The notes below the pieces were generated by a model, which made no database searches, was not told where the DNA came from, and worked only from the letters and a program-made list of their open reading frames with translations. Shown here piece by piece: positions 1 through 11,744 of a stretch of DNA of 64,000 bases (position 1 is its first letter; every line of letters begins with the position of its first letter). A program made the position numbers and the translations under genes. The stretch is from Argopecten irradians (Eukaryota; Mollusca; Bivalvia; Pectinida; Pectinidae), in contig NC_091137.1 of the NCBI RefSeq assembly GCF_041381155.1, positions 19,823,655-19,887,654 of the forward strand, given 5' to 3'.

Positions 1-1149
1 TTTGAAACCAAGTTATGAGATGTGTGTGGTTGAAATGAGATTCAGAGTACTAGAGATTAATGAATAGATAATTCAGATCAGTGCAGTGAATGTATGTATA
101 CATGGTTATTAGTATGTACTGACCTGTGTGTTGAGCTGTTAATTGATAGTCTCCCTTTGTTTTCTATATAGTAAATGTAACCTGAGTTTGCTTTGACCTT
201 GGCACTTGACTAAGGAATTCTGAGAGCCTCTACATTGGAAAGTTATTTGTCGTTATGTCCAAGTCCAGTGTTACTGTTAGGGTCAGAGAAAACTGAGGGT
301 TATCACTGACAGTCAACTACTCAGACTGTCGTATGTTGTTTGAGTATGCTCCCCTGAGTAAATGTGTCGGGGAAAGTCTGTTTTGTTAGATTTGTTATGA
401 TATGTGCCAAACAACATATTTGAGATACGTTAATGGGAGATTTATTTCTCTGTCAAACAAAAACTATTGTGATCAAATATATTTTTTATCTCATATTGTG
501 TTAAGATTAAAACAAAAACTTTGTTTCATTTAAGATAATTTCAAAAGTTTTAAATTAAATCAAAATATTTTAATAGAACATTTTCTATGAAGAGATTGCT
601 ATGAGAACAACAAAGAAATTTTGAATTAGAACAATACATTTTCTCTAGAAAGATATTTGAAATTCAATTAACACAGAAATTTATATTACGTTTTCAAAAC
701 TTAACAGTTTAAACAAAATTTAAATGTGATGAATTGACTTGCCATGTCTATAAATTTCATTGAATATTTCATATTTGATTGCTTTTACTCATTTCAAAAA
801 CTTCCTCATTTCATTTGTACAAAAATCATACTTCTGCAAGAAAAATCTTGTCTGCAAAAATAGAAAAGTAGAAAATGTAGTTATCGATAGATGACTAAAT
901 TATGGTGACATTTAAGAATATAATATGTCTTGCAATGTGCTTGTTATACGTGGAGAGTTTATCCTCCTTCGGTTATGTGGATATTATCTATCCAGGCTGT
1001 GAAAGCAGGGACTTCCCATGTTGTCTGAAGCTTGCACAAGATCTTTAAATAGGAGAATATAGAAGCAGATATTTCCATAATTTTGCATAATTATTATTAG
1101 ACTATTTCGGTCCTTTAGCATATTATACATACGACGGAGAGATTGATAT
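1..1149. other. AT-rich intergenic stretch
   Basis: No exon, RNA gene or repeat was recognised here on either strand. Stops are frequent in all frames and base composition is strongly AT-rich. It lies downstream of the minus-strand protease gene. Confidence 0.5.
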
Positions 1150-1400
1150 TGCTTAGCTGGCAAATTAATGAGGTTGATATAGGTCAGCTGGCATAATTAA
1201 TGAGGTTGATAGAGGTCAGCTGGCATAATTAATGAGGTTGATAGAGGTCAGCTGGCATAATTAATGAGAAGTTGATAGAGGTCAGCTGGCATAATTAATG
1301 AGAGGTTGTTAGAGGTCAGCTGGCATAATTAATGAGGTTGATAGAGCTCAGCTGGCATAATAATTAAAGGTTGATAAAGATTGGCTAGCTTAGAGAGGTT
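1150..1400. repeat. 32-bp tandem repeat, about 7 copies
   Basis: The unit reads GAGGTTGATAGAGGTCAGCT followed by GGCATAATTAAT. Copies start near 1170, 1202 and 1234, giving a 32-bp period, then a few units carry 2-bp insertions (GAGAAG, GAGAGG) before the array decays after about 1370. No coding potential. Confidence 0.85.
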
Positions 1401-2030
1401 TTTTTAGGTCGGCTGGAATAATTAACTAGGATCTTGTATCTTCTGAACTCATTAAAGATTAAACATATTACTTCTACAGGATTTTACAATGTCATTTTCT
1501 TTGACAATCTCATACTATTCCTGTGTCGGATATTTAAAATGTTATGGAGTTACTGATTGTACTGATCAAGTATTCAGGATATTCCCAGTCGATATTACAG
1601 CTTCGTTTAGAGAAGATCTTGTGCAACTTTCAGACAACACGTTGTTTATTCAACCTAATTCACATTCATGTATACTGAACTCCTACACATGTAGGCTGAA
1701 TGCCTTAAACATTTGTCCGTCGTGTTATTTTGTACCTGATGCAATTGACAATAAAAATAAGATTTATATTTTGTTTTTGTGCTTTATTTACGATTGTGAT
1801 TTCTTTGGAAAAGTTATTTTCAAAAATAGAATCATATCTTTTTTTGGAAATGAATTGTCATTTTACGTAAAGCAATATAGATCATTGACTTGGATTTTTT
1901 TTAAACGCTACCACTTACCAGCAAAACTAAAAATTAAATGTAGATGAAATTTACTTTTGAAAATAAAGAAGCTTTTCTTGCCATTACGGCAGACATTAAT
2001 CATTATTTATGTAGAATCGTCCCTTCCAGA
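1401..2030. other. 3' flank of the protease gene, no gene seen
   Basis: A 152-codon plus-strand frame at 1489-1947 has no recognisable domain, is rich in I/F/Y/C as expected from random AT-rich sequence, and shows no splice context. I do not support it as a gene. The protease 3'UTR on the minus strand should fall in this stretch. Confidence 0.4.
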
Positions 2031-5000
2031 TTACATGTTTCTGTACATGTTGATCCAGGTTAAGAACTTGCTGACTCTGACGTACACGCTGGGGAAACCC
2101 TCGCATGTGGTGATTCCCCAGGACGTGACTCCAGCCAACACATATTGATCGTCCACTCGGCAGACCAGTGGACCACCGGAGTCTCCCTACAACATACAGG
2201 ATACAGTGTGTATTGATGTATATAACAAACCTAATATTGGTGTTTTATAAACATGTTTGAACCGAATTTGAGTTAATCATGAGTATTTCACGAAAAACAC
2301 TAGATTGGATTGATAATTATGAGTTCATTGTTGAACTTCATCTTGTAATATCCGAACGCGCGAATCTTATTACGATATATTCAGATTTTATGACAATAGC
2401 TGTAGATGTAAGTTTTTATCAATCTTCCTGGGTGAGCCATACACAGGAAGACTTGAAACACACATGAAGACTTTATAAAAACTTCCTTCTTTATTGTGGT
2501 TATACGTACATTACATGCCGACTTTCCGACCGCCTCTATACAGATGTGAGTATCGTAAATACTGGCCCCCGATATCTGGGACCAACTCTGCTCACACTGA
2601 CCATTACTGATCACGCCCATCTGCGCCTCCATCAGGACCTCGGCTGTGCCACTATTGGCTGCAAATAGAGTCAGAAACGTTATACAATGTAAAGGACTCA
2701 ATTTCAATTTGCGAACTTAAAAAAAAATGATTAGAACGCTTACGACTGAAAATCGACACACCAAGAGAAGGATGAAAGAAGGTTTATGATTGTAAGGTCA
2801 AAATAAGGCTTACAATGAGCAACTTGAAAGAAGTCTTAAGGCTGACATGTTAAAACAAGGCATGTGATTAGCAAGAATGATTAGCTAGCCAAAAGGAGGT
2901 TACTTTGATTAGCAAACCAATAATTATCAAACCAAAAATTATCAATTCAACTTAAACATTTTATACTTGGAGGAAAGAAGAGTGTGATACCATCAGTCTT
3001 TTTCAATCCTGTGGTACCTACCGTCTGTTTTGCCCCGTTATGCGGTACCTATACCGTCTCTGTTTTGCCCCATTCTGTGACACCTTCCGTCTGTTTTGTC
3101 CCATCCCGCGACACCTACCGTCTGTTTTGTCCTGTTATATGGTACGTATACAGTTTCTGTTTTGCCCAATCCTGCGAAACCTACCGTCCTTTTCGCCCTG
3201 TCCTGTGGTATCTACCGTCAGTTTTGCCCAATCCTGTGGTATCTACCGTCAGTTTTGCCCTGTTATGTGGTACCTGCTGTCTAGTTTGTCCCGTGATGTG
3301 GTACCTGCCGTCTGTTTTGCCGCGTTATGTGGTGCCTACCGTCCTGTGATACGTACACCGTTTCTGTTTTGCCCGATTCTGTGACACCTACCGTCCTTTC
3401 TGCCCTGTCCTGTGGTACATACCGTCAGTTTTGCCCCACCCTTTGGTACTTATACCGTCTCTGTTTTGCCCCCATCCTGTGACACCTACCGTCCTTTTTG
3501 CCTCGTCCTGTGGCACCTACCATCAGTTTGGCCCCTCCTGTGACACCTACCGTCCTTTTTGCCCTGTCCTGTCGTATATACCGTCAGCTTTGCCCCGTCC
3601 TGTGGTACATTCCGTCCTTTTCGCCCTGTCCTGTGGTATCTACCGTCAGTTTTGCCCAATCCTGTGGTACCTACCGTCAGTTTTGCCCTGTTATGTGGTA
3701 CCTGCCGTCTAGTTTGCCCCGTGATGTGGTACCTGCCGTCTGTTTTGCCGCGTTATGTGGTGCCTATCGTCCTGTGATACGTACACCGTTTCTGTTTTGC
3801 CCCATTCTGTGACACCTACCGTCCTTTCTGCCCTGTCCTGTGGTACATACCGTCAGTTTTGCCCCACCCTGTGGTACTTATACCAACTCTGTTTTGCCCC
3901 CATCCTGTGACACCTACCGTCCTTTTTGCCTCGTCCTGTGGCACCTACACCATCGGTTTGACCCTCCTGTGACACCTACCGACCTTTTTGCCCTGTCCTG
4001 TGACGTACCTACCGTCCTTTTTGCCCCGTCCTGTGGTACATTCCGTCCTCTTTCGCCCTGTCCTGTGGTATCTACCGTCCTTTTTGCCCTGCCTGTGGTA
4101 CCTACCGTCTTTTTGCCCCATCCTGTGTGGTACCTACCTGCCGTCTAGTTTTGCCCCGTGATGTGGTACCTGCCGTCAGTTTTACCGTCCGTAGTACCTA
4201 CAGTCAGTTTGTGGTCCTATCGTCCTGTGATACGTATACCGTTTCTGTTTTGCCCCATTCTGTGGACCTACCTACCGTCCTTTTGCCCTGTCCTGTGGTA
4301 CCTACCGTCCTTTTTGCCCGTCCTGTGTGTACCTACCGTCAGTTTTGCCCCGTCCTGTGACACCTACCGTCCTTTTTGCCCTGTCCTGTCGTACATACCG
4401 TCAGTTTTGCCCCGTCCTGTGGTACCTACCGTCAGTTTTGCCCATCCTGTGACACCTACCGCCCTTTTTGCCTGTCTGTGGTACCTACCTCCTTTTGCCG
4501 TCTTGGACCACCGGCCTCTTTGCCCTGTCCTGTGGTACCTACCGTCCTTTTTGCCCTGCCCTGTGGTACCTACCGTCCTTTTTGCCCCATCCTGTGGTAC
4601 CTACCGTCAGTTTTGCCCCGTCCTGTGGTACCTACCGTCAGATTTAACCCGTCCTGTAGTACCTACAGTCAGTTTTTGCCCTGTCCTGTGTGGTACCTAC
4701 TGTCAGTTTTGCCCATCCTGTGTACTGTGGTACTACCGTCAGTTTTGCCCCATCCTGTGGTACCTATACCATCTCAGTTTTGCCCTGTCCTGTGGTACCT
4801 ACCGTCCTTTTTGCCCCATCCTGTGGTACCTGCCGTCAGTTTTGCCCCGTCCTGATGTACCTACCGTCAGTTTTGCCATGTCCTGTGGTACATTCCGTCA
4901 GTTTTGCCCCGTCCTGTGGTACCTAACGTCAGTTTTGCTCCGTCCTGTGGTACCTACCGGCCTCTTTACCCTGTCCTGTGGTACCTACCGTCCTTTTTGC

Positions 5001-8000
5001 CCTGTCCTGTGGTACCTACCGTCAGTTTTAGCCCGTCCTGTGGACCTACCGTCCTTTTTGCCCTGCCTGTGGTACCTACCGTCCTTTTTGCCCTGTCCTG
5101 TGGTACCTACCGTCAGTTTTGCCCCGTCCTGTGGTACCTACCGTCAGTTTTAACCCGTCCTGTAGTACCTAAAGTCAGTTTTGCCCTGTCCTTCAGTACC
5201 TACCGTCAGTTTTGCCCCGTTTTGTGGTATCTACCGTCTGTTTTGCCCTGTCCTGTGGTACCTACCGTCCTTTTTGCCCTGTCCTGTGGTACATACCGTC
5301 CTTTTTGCCCTGTCCTGTGACACCTACCGTCTATTTTGCCCTGTCCTGTGGTACCTACCGTCTATTTTGCCCTGTCCTGTGGTACCTACCGTCAGTTTTG
5401 CCCTGTCCTGTGTACCTACCTCTTTTGCCTCTTCCTGTGAACCTACCGTTTTTGCCCTGTCCTGTGGTACCTACCGTCATTTTGCCCCGTCCTGTGGTAC
5501 CTACCGTCCTTTTTGCCCTGTCCTGTGGTACCTACCGTCCTTTTTGCCCTGTCCTGTGGTACCTACCGTCTTTTTGCCCTGTCCTGTGGTACCTACCGTC
5601 TTTTTGCCCTGTCCTGTGGTACCTACCGTCCTTTTTGCCCTGTCCTGTGGTACCTACCGTCAGTTTTGCCCGTCCTGTGGTACCTACCGTCCTTTTTGCC
5701 CTGTCCTGTGGTACCTACCGTCCTTTTTTGCCCTGTCCTGTGGTACCTACCGTCAGTTTTGCCCCCATCCTGTGGTACCTACCGTCTTTTTGCCCGTCCT
5801 GTGGTACCTACCGTCAGTTTTGCCCCGTCCTGTGTACCTACCGTCCTTTTTGCCCTGTCCTGTGGTACCTACCGTCTTTTTGCCCTGTCCTGTGGTACCT
5901 ACCGTCCTGTTTTTGCCCTGTCCTGTGGTACCTACCGTCAGTTTTGCCCTGTCCTGTGGTACCTACCGTCAGTTTTGCCCTCCTGTGGTACCTACCGTCT
6001 TTTTGCCCCGTCCTGTGGTACCTACCGTCTGTTTTGCCCCTACGTCCTGTGGTACACCTACCGTCCTTTTTGCCCCGTCCTGTGCACCTACCGTCCTTTT
6101 GCCCTGTCCTGTGGTACCTACCGTCCTTTTGCCCTGTCCTGTGGTACTTATACCGTCCTTTTTTGCCCGTCCTGTGGTACCTACCGTCCTTTTTGCCCTG
6201 TCCTGTGGTACCTACCGTCAGTTTTGTCCCGTCCTGCGGTACCTACCGTCAGTTTTGCCCTGTCCTGTGGTACTAACCGTCCTTTTTGCCCTGTCCTGTG
6301 GTACCTATCGTCAGTTTTGCCCCGTCCTGTGGTACCTACCGCTTTTTTTCCCCTGTCCTGTGGTACCTACCGTCCTTTTGCCCTGTCCTGTGGTACCTAC
6401 CGTCAGTTTTTGCCCACCCTGTGGTACCTACCGTCAGTTTTGCCCGTCCTGTGGTACCTACCGTCTTTTTGCCCTGTCCTGTGGTACCTACCGTCAGTTT
6501 TGCCCCATCCTGTGGTACACCTACCGTCAGTTTTGCCCTGTCCTGTGGTACCTACCGTCTTTTGCCCGTCCTGTGGTACCTACCGTCAGTTTTGCCCTGT
6601 CCTGTGGTACCTACCGTCTTTTGCCCTGTGCCCGTCGTTGCCCTGTGGTACCTACCGTCCTTTTTGCCCGTCCTGTGGTACCTACCGTCAGTTTTGCCCC
6701 GTCCTGTGGTACCTACCGTCAGTTTTGCCCTGTCCTGTGGTACCTACCGTCAGTTTTGCCCGTCCCTGTGGTACCTACCGTCTTTTGCCCATCCTGTGGT
6801 ACCTACCGTTCTTTTTGCCCTGTCCTGTGGTACCTACCGTCCCTCAGTTTTGCCCTGTCCTGTGGTACCTACCGTCAGTTTTGCCCCGTCCTGTGGTACC
6901 TACCGTCAGTTTTGCCCTGTCCTGTGGTACCTACCGTCAGTTTTGCCCTGTCCTGTGGTACCTACCGTCAGTTTTGCCCGTCCTGTGGTACCTACCGTCC
7001 TTTTTGCCCTGTCCTGTGGTACCTACCGTCCTTTTTGCCCTGTCCTGTGGTACCTACCGTCAGTTTTGCCCGTCCTGTGGTACCTACCGTCCTTTTGCCC
7101 TGTCCTGTGGTACCTACCGTCAGTTTTGCCCGTCCTGTGGTACCTACCGTCAGTTTTTGCCCCGTCCTGTGGTACCTACCGTCCTTTTCCTGTCCTGTAC
7201 CTCCGCATTTGCCGTCCTGGGTACCTACCGTCTTTGCCCTGTCCTGTGGTACTACCGTCCTTTTTGCCCTGTCCTGTGGTACCTACCGTCATTTTGCCCT
7301 GTCCTGTGGTACCTCCGTCTTTTGCCCTGTCCGTGACTACCGTCAGTTTTGCCTGTCCCCTGTGGTACCTACCGTCCTTTTTTGCCCCGTCCTGTGGTAC
7401 CTTACCGTCGTTTTTTGCCCCTGTCCACTGTGGTACCTACCGTCTTTTGTGGTAACCTACCGTCCCATTTTGCCCTGTTCCTTTGCCCTACCCGAGACGC
7501 CCTGTATATCCTTACCTACTTTTTTCCCAGTCCTTTGGTACCTACAAACTTTTTTTCCTGTGGTACCTACCGTCCTTTTTCCCCTGTGGTACCTGTCAGG
7601 TTTGTCCAACCTACCGTTTTGCTGTTGTGCCCCGTCCTGTGGGTACCTAACCGTCAGTTTTGCCCCGTCCTTTTGTGACCTAATCCGCTACTGTTTTGTC
7701 CTGTCTCCTGTAGGTACCTACCGTTTTATAAATTTTTTGCCCTTCCCCTGGGAATCCTATGGTACCTACCGTCAGTTTTGCCTGTCCTGTGGTACCTACC
7801 GTTCTGTTTTGTCCTGTGGTAACCTACCGTCAAGTTTTGCCCCGTCCTGTGGTACCTACCGTCATTTTTGTCCTGTCCTGTCAGTACCTCCCGTTCCTTT
7901 TTGCCCGTCCTTTGGAACTACCGTTTTTGCCCTGTCCTGTGGTACCTACCGTAGTTTTGCCCTATGTAGTATCCGTTATGCCTGTCATTTTTTTGCCCTG

Positions 8001-11000
8001 TCCTTGGTCTTTTGGTCTGTGGAACGCTTTTTTTGGCCACCGTCCTTTTGCCTGTCTGTGGTACCTACCGAGTTTTGGTCCTGTGGTAAACCGTCATTTT
8101 GCCCATCCTGTGTACCTACCGTCAGTTTGCCCCAACCTGTGGTAACGTCCTTTTTGCCCTGTCCTATGGTACCTACCGTTTTTGCCCTGTCCTGTGGTAC
8201 CTACCGTCCTTTTTGCCCTGTCCTGTGGTACCTACCGTCAGTTTTGCCCTGTCTGTGGTACCTACCGTCATTTTGCCCTCCTGTGGTACCTACCGTCAGT
8301 TTTGCCCCATCCTGTGGTACAACCGTCCTTTTTGCCCTGTCCTGTGGTACCTACCGTCAGTTTGCCCCTCCTGTGTACCTACCGTCCTTTTTGCCCTGTC
8401 CTGTGGTACCTACCGTCAGTTTTGCCCCTCCTGTGGTACTACCCCTTGTACTACCGTCAGTTTTGCCCCTGTGGTACCTACCGTCAGTTTTGCCCTGTCC
8501 TGTGGTACCTACCGTCAGTTTTGTCCCCTGTCTGTGGTACCTACGTACCGTCCTTTTTGCCCTGTCCTGTGGTACTACAGTCAGTTTTGCCCTGTCTATG
8601 GTACCTACCGTCTTTTGCCCTGTCCTGTGGTACCTACCGTCAGTTTTGCCCTGTCTGTGGTACATACCGTCCTTTTTGCCCTGACCTGTGGTACCTACCG
8701 TCAGTTTTGCCCCGTCCTGTGGTACCTACCGTCAGTTTTGCCCCATCCTGTGGTACCTATACCGTCTCTGTTTTGCCCCACCCTGTGACACCTACCGTCT
8801 ATTTTGCCCTGTCCTGTGGTACCTACCGTCAGTTTTGCCCCATCCTGTGGTACCTATACCGTCAGATTTGCCCCGTCCTGTGGTACACTACCGTCTATTT
8901 TGCCCTGTCCTGTGGTACCTACCGTCAGTTTTGCCCCATCCTGTGGTACCTACCGTCAGTTTTGCCCCATCCTGTGGTACCTATACCGTCTCTGTTTTGC
9001 CCCACCCTGTGACACCTACCGTCTATTTTGCTCTGTCCTATGGTACCTACCGTCAGTTTTGCCCCATCCTATGGTACCTACCGTCAGATTTGCCCCGTCC
9101 TGATGTACCTACCGTCAGTTTTGCCCTGTCTGTGGTACATACCGCCCTTTTTGCCCTGTCCTGTGGTACCTACCGTCAGTTTTGCCCCGTCCTGTGGTAC
9201 CTACCGTCAGCTTTGCCCTATCTTGTGGTACCTATACCGTCTCTGTTTTGCCCCACCCTGTGACACCTACCGTCTATTTTGCCCTGTCCTGTGGTACCTA
9301 CCGTCTATTTTGCCCTGTCCTGTGGTACCTACCGTCAGTTTTGCCCCATCCTGTGGTACCTACCGTCAGTTTGGCCCCATCCTGTGGTACCTACCGTCAG
9401 TTTTGCCCCATCCTGTGATCCAGCAATCATTATTGCCCAGGAATCCCATGGTCGCTTCTGGCAGTTCGACAGTTTTGTGTGTTAGACTGAACGGCTGAGA
9501 CATTTTCAATATGGCGATGTCGTTGGGGAAACCAGCTCCAGCATTGTCATACTGTGAGTGCTATAACAAAATCATTGGGAAAGTAAGCCATCAAAATCCA
9601 CAACCTTAACGCGAGGGGTTAATTTACGCTAAATACGCTAATTACGCGTAGGTCACTTGATCACGAAAATTTCCCCCGCGCATAATATTTTGTAAATGTT
9701 TCAACTTCGTTGATAAAGTCTGAAAGTGTATCTATCGTGAAAATAACAACACCGCGAAAATACAAATCGCAAAAAATAAGCACTTTTTCACAAAATTTCC
9801 ACGTTTATTGCAATGTTATCGTTCTAAAACAAGAAGGCATGAATGTGTCTATATTTATGTAGATATATGACTTACCATTATGATACTAGACACCGTGATA
9901 CTCTGAGAATCGGCAGTTGAACCTTGACGATGAAGACCTGCCACAACTGTTACTGTAGATGGACTGACACAAACAAAAACAAAGAGATTACGATGATGAT
10001 CATATAAATTAATTACATGTTCTGAGTTTCTCTATTGGTACAACAGTAAGATATGGTAGGACAAAAGCCTTTAAAAGAGTTTCTTCTCAAACAATTCTCA
10101 CCAATTGTTATTTTTAAATATTTCATGATTAAGGTAAAGCCTTGTAAAATCATTCATCTAAAAGGTTTAAATGTATAATTATACGAATTGATTTGTTCAA
10201 ATTATACAATATTTTCATTAATAACAAATAACCATCGAGGAATGCTACCTTTTGTGACCACATTTTCCAATTATTTCTAACATAGATTTATCCTAATGTT
10301 ATAGTCGATTCTTAGTCAGTTTGCAGTTTTGGAAAGGGATTTATACTTGATATGAAGAATTGACGCACCTGGTTCCGTCAACACAGTGCGCAGCTGTCAA
10401 CACCATATCCGGGGCTATAAGAGAGCCACCGCAGAAGTGGGAGGGAGGAAGGAAGAAGATGGAACGTTTCTGTAACGATACCTGCCACGGCCATTTGTTG
10501 GACTCGGCCGGGACACCCCCGACAATTCGGCTACTGGGCCCCGCCCCTGTCACAAATGAGAAATATTTCATATCAATATATTTATCCCAAGAGTTTAAAC
10601 TGCACAAATGGTAAAATACAATGTATTCCTTTCCAATGCGTACTCATTTTTACTGTCACGTCGATTGCATCTTGTTCAGCGAAACAACAAAACGCTCCTG
10701 GTGGATTTGGAAACTAGTAGGTTGTAAATAAAGGGTTGTAAGTTAAAAATCTTAACAATAATCATCATTGTTATAAGATCAACAACATATTTTTATTTTT
10801 CCAATACTTAGTTTTGCTTTCAACATCGTTGAGTATTTTAATGATAAACAAATTACATGAAAACAGTCGTTCATTCACACGGAAAATGGTTTATTTTCAA
10901 AAAGGCATGGATAACAAGCCCGCCCGCTTTGATTGGTCACAAAATATATTATAAGTAATACGATCCAAAATAGTTTATTTCATCAATGAAAATAATTATT

Positions 11001-11682
11001 AATTACCCTTGCAAAATACAATATATTAATGTACCCAAGTCTTGTGGTAAAATCGTATAAAATATTTTGTCCGAAAGTTCAATATACTTACCTTAAAATA
11101 CTTGACAACAACAACATTGAAAGTTTAACAAACAAAACTGCATTTACATTTACTCACAATTTCAGTAAAGTTTTATTTATTAATTTAAAATACTGACCAA
11201 CAATCTTGTATATTCAACTGGTAGAAAAGAATACTGTGAATGAGGATATATTCGCGAACCGATATTTTCACCAAGCTAGCCCTTACATTGTTCGTGATAA
11301 TTTTTCGTGCTGTGAATATAATATAGTTAAATGTCATTCATATGCCCATGTATACACTATGTTCTCGCGTTGGTGTATTTGCGGAGATTTATGAAAGTGA
11401 CATCAGGGAAAACGAATTACCAATAAGTCACGCAATCTTCGTATAATAAAACCATTTCCCCCATTTTCAAATCGTGGAAAGTGATGGTGATTTTATGAAA
11501 GCCTGCTTAATCATATTTTTGTCATCGATTTAATTGAATCTTGAGCAACCCGTTTAGATAGGTAAGTTATACAAAAGTAATTAACTTAATAACAGTGTTA
11601 AAATTGATATACATGTAGATATAAAACACTTACCCACAAAGACTGCCACAGCAGAGAGAACAACAACAGTACTAATTAACAT
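2031..11682 (-). CDS. Secreted chymotrypsin-like serine protease (S1A), 6 exons, 258 aa
   Basis: Extracellular endopeptidase zymogen of the trypsin/chymotrypsin family. Coding exons on the minus strand: 11682-11634, 10546-10369, 9963-9876, 9551-9395, 2658-2510 and 2186-2031. All have GT/AG borders with matching phases, and the total of 777 nt is 258 codons plus TAA. Exon 1 encodes a signal peptide ([16 protein letters not shown]). A short propeptide ends in PSSR before the activation site IVGG at residue 24. The triad is visible: His70 in TAAHC, Asp116 in NDIAIL and Ser210 in GDSGGP. Ser204, six residues before the catalytic serine (chymotrypsin 189), suggests chymotrypsin- or elastase-like rather than trypsin-like cleavage. 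Gly226 of chymotrypsin appears as Ser (FPSVYVRV), and the loop is one residue short. Intron 4 (6.7 kb) is filled by a 31-bp array copied from the exon 4 donor junction. A digestive or haemolymph role is possible but not shown by sequence. Confidence 0.93.
2990..9394. repeat. Giant 31-bp minisatellite derived from an exon/5'-splice-site junction
   Basis: About 200 units of 31 bp fill most of intron 4 of the protease gene. Read on the gene's strand, each unit has 22 nt matching the 3' end of exon 4 (ACAGGATGGGGCAAAACTG then ACG) plus the first nine intron bases, GTAGGTACC. The exon itself (9395-9416) is the proximal copy, and the next unit begins 31 bp away at 9364-9385. Each unit carries GGTACC and a donor-like ACG|GTAGGT. 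The distal part (about 2990-4200) has variant units and a 428-bp higher-order repeat, and about 7150-8150 is dense in small indels. Because 31 is not a multiple of three, each plus-strand frame cycles through the same 31-residue period without stops, giving long frames (for example 5181-8684) that are not genes. On the minus strand TGA and TAG recur every 93 nt. Confidence 0.95.
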
Positions 11683-11730
11683 CGTTACGTGTCCAGTGGT
11701 ACTAAATTCCAGTACAGGTCAGTTTACGTG

Positions 11731-11737
11731 TTATATA
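11731..11737 (-). promoter_or_regulatory. TATA box of the serine protease gene
   Basis: On the minus strand the sequence reads GGGTATATAACACG, a strong TATA element about 50 nt upstream of the ATG at 11682. This predicts a start site near 11705 and a short 5'UTR, as is common for highly expressed secreted enzymes. No experimental support is available from the sequence. Confidence 0.6.
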
Positions 11738-11744
11738 CCCTTTG

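Noticed and set aside
1489-1947. 152-codon plus-strand frame
   Set aside because: No domain, composition of random AT-rich DNA, no splice or promoter context, and it lies in the 3' flank of a minus-strand gene.
5181-8684. 1167-codon plus-strand reading frame (and its companions from 2984 to 9498)
   Set aside because: It lies wholly within the 31-bp array. The 31-residue period appears in all three frames, and the region is an intron of the minus-strand protease gene.
2990-9394. CRISPR-like array
   Set aside because: Repeats are head to tail with no unique spacers, in a eukaryotic intron.
9876-9981. Alternative acceptor (CTACAG) for protease exon 3
   Set aside because: It breaks the frame with exon 2. 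The GTGTCAG acceptor at 9964 gives the continuous [13 protein letters not shown].
10360-10614. 84-codon plus-strand frame
   Set aside because: It is the antisense shadow of protease exon 2 (IVGG to AAHC).
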